NCBI RefSeq assembly: GCF_910594005.1
Contig: NC_057818.1
Coordinates: 53,208,001-53,272,000, forward strand
Direction of reading: 5' to 3'
DNA from: Cervus elaphus
Taxonomy: Eukaryota > Chordata > Mammalia > Artiodactyla > Cervidae
Length of the DNA: 64,000 nucleotides
In this document: positions 23,301-32,300 of the stretch, one piece after another
How the letters are laid out: every line of letters begins with the position of its first letter
Numbering within the stretch: position 1 is the first letter of the stretch
The notes under the pieces: model-generated
Database searches by the model: none
Told to the model about the DNA's origin: nothing
Seen by the model: only the letters and a program-made list of their open reading frames with translations
Program-made: the position numbers and the translations under genes

Positions 23301-26300
23301 CGTGTCCGTCACTCTCTCCCCATCATATCCCCCCCACCCACGCCCTCACCCACTGTTTATGGTGCTTGCTCCGGGCCGAGCCCTGTGCCAGCCTGGGGAT
23401 ACCAGGATGTGCTGACTCATGTCCCCACCCCCACCCATCCACAGAGGCCTGAGGTCTGGTGGGCACCCCCGCCCCCATGTCCTGGGGCACTGCCCCTTCC
23501 CTTCCTCTTGCTCGGCTTTGGCCCCTGACAGCCTTTCTCTTGGTGCAGACGTGGAGGTGGATGTGGATGAACTGAACCAGGAGCAGGTGGCCGATCTCAA
23601 CAAACAGGCCACGACGTATGGCATGGCCGACGGCGACTTCGTCAGGTGAGGCCTGTGGGCCGACACCGCTCCCCACCCTGTGGACCTGGCATCTCTGCTG
23701 TTACCTCTCTTCCTGAGCACTGGTGTCCCTGACTCTGCACCAGGGACGTTACACGCACAGGCTCCCGAGCTCGTGGAGGTTGTACAGGGTGGTCCTTGGG
23801 GTCAGCTTCAGCGGTGTTGAGACAGAGGCTGCCCCCAGCTGTGTGACCTGAGGCCTTCTGAGCCCTGGGAGCTTTGGGGGTTTCTGGGCCTGGTTGAACA
23901 GCGCCCTCTAGTGGAGAGGCTCCTCTCCCTGCCTCTGCCCTGTGCCTCACCCAGGTGGGTCACATAGACTGGTCCCAGCTAACAGGGTGCTGAGTCCTGA
24001 GTACTTACTCCCACTTCTGAACACAGCCTGAGCGTCTGAGCATCCTCACTCAGGAGCAGCCAGTGTCCTCACCACAGCCAGAGTCTCACCTCTCTGGTCC
24101 TCTCCCCACACATTCCACCCCTGCCCGGGCTCCGTGGCCTCTTTGCCCCTCAGATGCCCGAGGCCCCACCTGATCCAGGGCCACTCAGGTGCTGTGGGCT
24201 CTGCCTGCACCTGCGCGGCTCACTCCCCAGGGGTCTCGTCAGCTGTCACTCCCTCTGAGGGGCTTCCCCAGCCTCCCTGTTAAAAACTGCAGCCTCTACC
24301 AGGTCCCTGGACTTCTCTCCCCTTCTGTGATTTCCTTTCCTATCAAGTTTTTCACTATTTAACAAGTCACGTGTTATGTGACTTTGGTCACTGTCTCTCT
24401 TCTCCTCAGAATGTTAGTCCATGAGAGTGGGGAGTTTTGTTTTCAATAATCTTTGATGCCTGAGATAGCGCCTGGCGTGCAGTAGGTACTCAGTAATAGC
24501 ACTGAAGGAATGCGAGACCCCCCAGGATGGCTTGGGGTCCTTCGCTTCCTGCAGTGACTCTGCCTGTAATCTGACCTCGTCCCTCCTGGTGGCCCTCCTC
24601 CCCCTCCGCAGGATGCTCCGGAAAGACAAGGAGGAGGCGGAGGCCATCAAACACGCCAAGGCCCTGGAGGAGGAGAAAGCCATGTACTCGGTAAGGGCTG
24701 AGCCGGGGTGGCAGGGCAGGTGTGTGCTTCGTGGAAGGCGCAGCCTCACCAGCTTCATCCCCACCCTGCTCCAGGGCCGTCGCTCCCGGCGCCAGAGGAG
24801 GGAGTTCCGGGAGAAGCGGCTGAGGGGCCGCAAGATCAGCCCCCCCAGGTAGGTGGGGTTCTGCCCTGTGCCCCTGCCCTGCCAGCGTCGGTCTTTCAGA
24901 ACCCTGGGGGAGGAGCCAGGGCTCAGGAAAGTCTGGGGGGGCAAGCTTGTGGCCTGCGGACAGAGTTGTCCTAGTAGAGCAGTGAACAGGGAAGGTCTGG
25001 AATAGGTGTGGCCACAAGGGGCGTGTGGACACCCATCCTGCCAGCCGTGCCCTTCTCCCTGCTGGATTCGGGACCCATGTCACCTTCCCTGGCTGTGAGC
25101 AGAGTCCAGGGGCACTGGCCTGGCCCTGGGCTGTGATTGCTTTTGCTGCTGGGCTGCCTCCTCTCTGTTAGAGTTTGGGCAGGTGACTTTTCTCTTCTCA
25201 AGCTGCAGTTTCCTCTTTGGGAGAGGGGCTCCCCCTTCCAGCAGGGGGGCTACACCAGTGCCCACAGTGAGGTCTCGGGCAGGTTTGGATGAGGCAGCTA
25301 GTGAGCGGAGAGCCAGCCTGAGGCCTGGGCAAACCCATGCCTCTGCCACATCTCTGTTCAAGGGGAGTCATAGGGTTGCTGTGAGGCTAAGGGACCTGCG
25401 GTGGGCTCAGGGTCGGCTGCGTGGTCTGGAAAATGTCCAGTCACGAGCTGTGGTGATTCTTGCCATCGTCACCGAAGAAGTGCAGGGCTGTGGTCCAGGC
25501 TTTGGGCAGGTGTGAGGGGATGGGAGGGATGAAGGCAGGGCCCGTAACCTGGTCCAGTGCGTGGCCTTGGGCACCCAGGTCAGGGGTTGGCCTCAATTCC
25601 ATGCATACTGACCCCATCCCCCACCCCACTCCGTCGAATCTGCTTCTCTCTACAGCTACGCCCGCCGAGACAGCCCCACCTATGATCCCTATAAGCGGTG
25701 AGTTCTCAGGGCCCAGCGCCCTCCTGATGGAGGGTGGGGTGGGGCGGGGCAGGTGCGCTGTAGGCTGCCCTCCTGAGATCACGTACTGGAGAACGTGTTC
25801 TGCCTTTTTCTGATTTAAACATGATGGAGTTTTGTGTTAAAAGTGACTAAACATGGCAGGAAGGCAGGACTTAGATGTCAGGTGTCTTTAATCTGAACTC
25901 CCAGAAATAACCAGTGAGAAATAACAGGCACAGAATGGCCTTGTCGCACATAACATGTGTCTCCTGTCGTGGGAGTGGTTGGTCAGAGGCTTTGACGGTA
26001 GACAGATCTCAGTCTGACCCCGTCCCCTTTGCCAGATGGGGTGAGAGGGACCCTCTGGGCTCCTGGGAGGACAGGTGAGATAAGGCAGGTACACCTTTTA
26101 AGGAAAGGTCTGGCTTGGGTAGGTGCTAAACTGTGGGTGCCATGAGGGAGATAATGTACTTTCTTTCACAAAACAGATTATTTCACACTTAATGCTTTCA
26201 AACTTGCTTTACACCTGACTTGACATCTTTTGCCAAGAGAATGTGCTGCTCATAGCAAACACCTCTTCTAGCAACACAAGAGAAGACTCCACATGGACAT

Positions 26301-29300
26301 CACCAGATGGTCAATACCAGAATCAGATTGATTATATTCTTTGCAGCCAAAGTTGGAGAAGCTCTATACAGTCAGCAAAAACAAGACCAGGAGTTGTGAC
26401 TCAGATCACGAACTCCTTGTTGCCAAATTCAGACTTAAATTGAAGAAAGTAGGGAAAACCACTAGACCATTCAGGTATGACCTAATGATTATACAGTGAA
26501 AGTGAGAAATAGATTCAAGGGATTAGATCTGATAGACAAAGTGCCTGAAGAACTATGAACGAAGGTTCGTGACATTGTACAGGAGGCAGGGATCAAGATC
26601 ATTCCCAAGAAAAAGAAATGCAAAAAGGCAAAATGGTTGTCTGAGGAGGCCTTACAAATAGCTGTGAAAAGAAGAGAAGCTAAAGGCAAAGGAGAGAAGG
26701 AAAGATATACCCATTTGAATGCAGAGTTCCAAAGAATAGCAAGAAGAGATAATAAAGCCTTCCTCAGTGATCAGTGCAAAGAAATAGAGGAAAACAGTAG
26801 AATGGGAAAGACTAGAGATCTCTTCAAGAAAATTAGAGATACCAAGGGAACATTTCATGCAAAAGATGGGCTCAATAAAGGATAGAAATGGTATAGATCT
26901 AACAGAAGCAGAAGATATGAAGAAGAGGTGGCAAGAATACACAGAACTATACAAAAAAGATCTTCATGACCCAGATAATCATGATGGTGTGATCACTCAT
27001 CTAGAGCCAGACATCCTGGAGTGCATAATAAAGTGGGCATTAGGAAGCATGACTATGAACAAAGCTAGTGGAGGTGATGGAATTCCAGTTGAGCTATTTC
27101 AAATCCTAAAAGATGATGCTGTGAAAGTGCTGCAGTCAATATGTCAGCAAATTTGGAAAACTCAGCAGTGGTCACAGGACTGGAAAAGGTCAGTTTTCAT
27201 TCCAATCCCAAAGAAAGGCAATGCCAAAGAATGCTCAGACTACCCCACAATTGCACTCATCTCTCACGCTAATTAAGTAATGCTCAAAATTCTCCAAGCC
27301 AGGCTTCAACTGTGAACTTCCAGATGTTCAAGCTGTATTTAGAAAAGGGAGAGGAACCAGAGATCAAATTGCCAACACCCGTTGGATCATTGAAAAAGCA
27401 AGAAAGTTCCAGAAAAACATCTACTTCTGATTTATTGACTATGCCAAAGCCTTTGACTGTGTGGATCACAACAAACTGAAAAATTCTGAAAGAGATGGAA
27501 ATACCAGACCACCTGACCTGCCTCTTGAGAAACCTGTATGCAGGTCAGGAAGCAACGGTTAGAACTAGACATGGAACAACAGACTGGTTCCAAATCGGGA
27601 AAGGAGTACGTCAAGGCTGTATATTGTCACCCTGCTTATTTAATTTATATGCAGAGTACATCGTGAGGAAAGTTGGGCTGGATGAAGGACAATCTGGGAT
27701 CAAGATTGCCGGGAGAAATATCAATAACTTCAGATACACAGATGACACCACACTTATGGCAGAAAGCAAAGAACTGAAGAGCCTCTTGAAAGAGGAGAGT
27801 GAAAAAGTTGGCTTAAAATTCAACATTCAGAAAACTAAGGTCATGGCATCCGGTCCCATCACTTCATGGCAAATAGATGGGAAAGCAGTGGAAACTGTGA
27901 GAGACTTTTTTTGCAGGGGGATTCTAAAATCACTGCAGATGGTGATTGCAGCCATGAAATTAAAAGACGCTTACTCCTTGGAAGGAAAGTTATGACCAAC
28001 CTAGACAGCATATTAAAAAGCAGAGACATTTCTTTGCCAACAAAGGTCCATCTAGTCAAAGCTATGGTTTTTCCAGTAGTCACTTATGGATGTGAGAGTT
28101 GAACTATAAAGAAAGCTGAATGCCGAAGAATTGATGCTTTTGAACTGTGGTGTTGGAGAAGACTCTTGAGAGTCCTTTGGACAGCACGGAGATCCAGCCA
28201 GTCCATCCTAAAGGAGATCAGTCCTGAGTGTTCATTGGAAGGACTGATGTTGAAGCTGAAACTCCAATACTTGGGCCACCTGATGCGAAGAGCTGACTCA
28301 TTTGAAAAGACCCTGATGCTGGGAAAGATTGAAGGCGGGAGGAGAAGGGGACAACAGGGAATGAGATGGTTGGATGGCATCACCGACTCGATGGACATGG
28401 GTTTGAGTAAACTCCGGGAGTTGGTGATGGACAGGGAAGCCTGGCTATCCCTCTGGGCCTTCCCAGTGTACCAGTCCTGAGCACTTGTCTCATGCATCCA
28501 ACCTGGGCTGGTGATCTGTTTCACCCTTGATAGTATACTTGTTTCAATGCTATTCTCTCAGAATATCCCACCCTCGCCTTCTCCCACAGAGTCCCAAAGT
28601 CTGTTCTGTACATCTGTGTCTCTTTTTCTGTTTTGCACATAGGGTTATCGTTACCATCTTTTTAAATTCCGTATATATGCGTTAGTATACTGTATTGGTC
28701 TTTATCTTTCTGGCTTACTTCACTCTGTATAATGGGCTCCAGTTTCATCCATCTCATTAGAACTGATTCAAATGAATTCTTTTTAATGGCTGAGTAATAC
28801 TCCATTGTGCATATATACCACCTCTGTTCTTAATAATACTTTTCTGTCACTGCTTTTCCTGGTTGTATTGAGAAGGCCTCCGTGGTCATGAATCAGATCC
28901 TTGCAGGACTGCTGTCTTTCGTTGTCGCTCAGGGCCCCGCTCTTCTGCGTCCTGTTGCTCTGTGGAGGGTTTGTTCGTGGGTGGACAGGCCTGAGGGTCC
29001 CGGTGACTGAGCTCCTTCTCCCTGCTCTTCAGGTCGCCCTCGGAGTCCAGCTCCGAATCCCGCTCCCGTTCCCGCTCCCCGACCCCTGGCCGGGAGGAGA
29101 AGATCACGTTCATCACCAGTTTCGGGGGCAGCGATGAGGAGGCGGCCGCAGCCGCAGCTGCAGCAGCTGCATCAGGGGCTGCCACAGGGAAGCCCCCGGC
29201 GCCTCCCCAGCCTGGCGGCCCCGCACCGGGACGTAATGCCAGCGCCCGGTCTGTAACGCTCACGCTGTCCACCCTACACCCCAGCCACTGTGGGGGGGAC

Positions 29301-32300
29301 TCGGGGCAGCGGGGGGCCACGGCCCGGGCTGGCGCTGACCGCCCCCCGTGCCCGCCTGCAGCCGCCGCTCCTCCACCTCCTCCTCCTCCTCCTCCGCCTC
29401 GAGGACCTCCAGCTCCCGCTCCCGCTCCAGCTCCAGCTCCCGCTCCCGCCGCGGCGGGGGCTACTACCGCTCCGGCCGCCATGCCCGCTCCCGCTCCCGG
29501 TCCTGGTCGCGCTCCCGGTCCCGCTCCCGGCGATATTCTCGCTCCCGCAGCCGCGGCCGGCGGCACTCAGGTGGGGGCTCCCGAGACGGACACCGCTACT
29601 CCCGTTCGCCGGCCCGGCGCGGCGGTTACGGGCCCCGGCGCAGAAGCAGGTGCGTGGGGCGGGGGGCCCATCTGGGTGAGACCAGGCTCTGTGAGGGAGC
29701 CGTGGGGTTGGGGGGACAGTGGTCATCCCAGATGTGGTGCCAGTGGGCAGGAGACTGGGCTGTGCTTGTTCCAGGGGCTCCCCAGATGTTTACAGCAGGT
29801 GACCCGCAGGACCAGGGTGCCCCGAGGGCAGGGGCCAGAAAGTCAAGGCAGCTTTTTGAGGGGAGGGAGGGGTGTGACGTAAGTGCTGCAGGTGGAGCAG
29901 GAATACCATCCCGGGACAGGAGCATCCCTCCTGCCCTTCTCTGGGGGGTCAGGGCTGCCCGTGGAGGGCTAGCACGACCTGCCGGGTGAGAGCGGCGCTT
30001 GCAGAGCAGCCGGCCAGGTGAGGAGTCTGGGCCTACTGCTGAGCTGCTGGGGTCTCTTCATCTGCAGACGACACAGAGTCATAATGTCTCCTCCATTGAG
30101 TCGCAAAGTTGTGACAAATTCTACCTCAGTGCTTGGTCCAGAGCCTAGCACTCAATGAGTGCTCTTGTTGTCAGCGTTATTACCTGTGTTATTATTGTGT
30201 GGATCTCAGTGTCAGCTACCCACGAGGTCTGGCAGGTAAAATTGAGGCACCCCCGTGGGCCTGGTGACCCGGGAGCACACTTCCCCTCTGCTGGGTCGTA
30301 GGCCACTCAGTGGCGGGTGTGGCGTGCCTAGTTTTCTGATTTTTCCAGAGAAATTGAGTTGGATGTTTAAAGAACAGCCCTTGTTTTTTTGATGTTGCTA
30401 ACACAGTCAAATTTTTTAAAAACCCGGAACAGTCCCACCAGAGTCAGTGTGCAGTGTTGGTTTGGCATCCAGATCATTGCCTGGAGCCTGACCCAGGGCG
30501 ATGGCAGGAGAAAGGCTTGGGGTCAGAGGGGGGCCTGGTCACCCTGTGCCAGCTTGAGGAGGGGGCCCTTGCTGAGGAGCCCCCAAGTCTTGAGCAGAGA
30601 GAGGACGGGGCTCACACATCCCCAGACTGGATTCTGTAGGTCTGTGCCGCAGGCGAGTGGGGAGGGATGAGGGGTCGTCCCCACTGGTAGCGAGACCCTA
30701 GGCCCGGCAAGGTGAGGAGGTGAGCATCCAGGGGGTCCCCCTGGCAAGTCCTGCCCTCCCAAAGGTCACGTCGCAGGGAAGTGGGTGCACAGGTGTCTAG
30801 TGAGATGTGAAGAGCTGTTCTAGGCCAGTGTGTTTAGAGGACAGTCTGTTTAGAGACCGAGGAGGCCAGGGAGGATGTCTGAGGAAAGCAGCGGGAGGAG
30901 CTTGGAGACAGACCGCAGGGCCTTGCGGAGGCGCGTAGATTCAGTGCCCGGGTGGGGCGGTGCGCAGGGGGTCCCTGGCGTCTCACGGCCTCCCTTCTGC
31001 TCTGCGGTGCCCCCAGGAGCCGCTCCCGCTCTGGGGACCGGTACCGGCGGGGAGGCCGGGGGCCCCGGCACCACAGCAGCAGCCGCAGCAGCTGGTCCCT
31101 CAGCCCGTCCCGGAGCCGCAGCCTGACTCGCAGCCGCAGCCCCAGCCAGAGCCGCAGCCGCAGCCAGAGCCGCAGCCGCAGCCGCAGCCAGAGCCACTCG
31201 CCGTCGCCGCCGAGGGAGAAGCCGAGCAGGCCGGCAGCGTCCCCCGCTGTGGGCGAGAAGCTGAAAAAGTGAGCGGGGCGAGGGCAGGGGGACGGAGGCG
31301 GGGAGCGCGCCCCACTGTTCTGTTTCGGAAGGAGCTTGGTCCTGCCCTGGGGGGTTTGAGGGGGCCACACCTCTGCCCTTGGCAGGGGTGGGGGTGCTGA
31401 GGAGTCCCAGCCTCGGCCTAGGGTGAGGGGTCAGAGGGGGACATGACCCTGCCCTGCAGGGTCCAGGAGGCGTGTGGTTTCCGCCTGGGGGTGTTTGGGG
31501 CACAGAGCCTTTGCTGTCTGGTCCGAGGGCAGTACTGAGGCCGTGTGGGGTTGGAGGTGGCAGTTGCTTTTTTTCCTCCCAGGACCGAACCTGCCGCTGG
31601 TAAAGAGACAGGAGCTGCCAAAGTCAGTAAGAATTTGGAACTCGCCCGTCTAATTCCCGCCAGCAGCAGTGCCCGAGAGCTGGGCCCGGTGGGCCTGCAG
31701 GGGGGCCCGGGTGGGCCGGGAGATCCAGCCCCAGGGATTGAGACCTGTGTCCCACTCGCCCCTTCCACTGTCCACTGGGGCTCCCAAACCCTCGTGGCCA
31801 GTCTCCACAGCTTGCCCGTCCTCCGCTCCTGCCCCTGCCAGTCCCAGGCTCTTGGATGAGGTGGGTTGTGGGAGCTCCGGGACACCCACCCGGTCTCCTG
31901 CCTCTTCTCCCCCTCCCCCAGCCCAAGCTGACGCCGCAGGAGAAGCTTAAGCTGAGGATGCAGAAGGCACTCAACAGGCAGTGTACGTCCCGACCCCGCC
32001 CCTCCAGGGCTCCCCTGCTCCTCCTTCTCCCCATCTGACCACGGGAAGGCCCTGCTCTCTCCGGGACAGGAGGCCCTTGGCGAGGAGCGGGTGTGCGCCT
32101 GCCCTGTGGCCGCCAGGTCCAGGGCCTTGGCAGCCCGGCCTCTCTGAGCTCAGCTTCTACCTCCTGGTGGGGAGCTGGAGGGCACCCCTCAGCCACCTCG
32201 CCCCTCTCCCCACAGTCAAGGCGGACAAGAAGGCGGCACAGGAGAAGATGATCCAGCAGGAGCATGAGCGCCAGGTATGGGGGGCGGTGAGGGCGTGGGG

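Noticed and set aside
26637..27995. Open frames with reverse transcriptase motifs as host genes
   Set aside because: They are pieces of a decayed BovB LINE with internal stops and frame changes.
28886..29566. Minus-strand frame of 226 codons, Gly/Ala-rich
   Set aside because: It is the complement of the CLASRP RS and alanine repeats; open frames on the opposite strand follow from the CGC-TCC codon pattern.
30850..31503. Minus-strand frame of 217 codons with Ala/Leu repeats
   Set aside because: Complement of the RS repeats in CLASRP exon 14.
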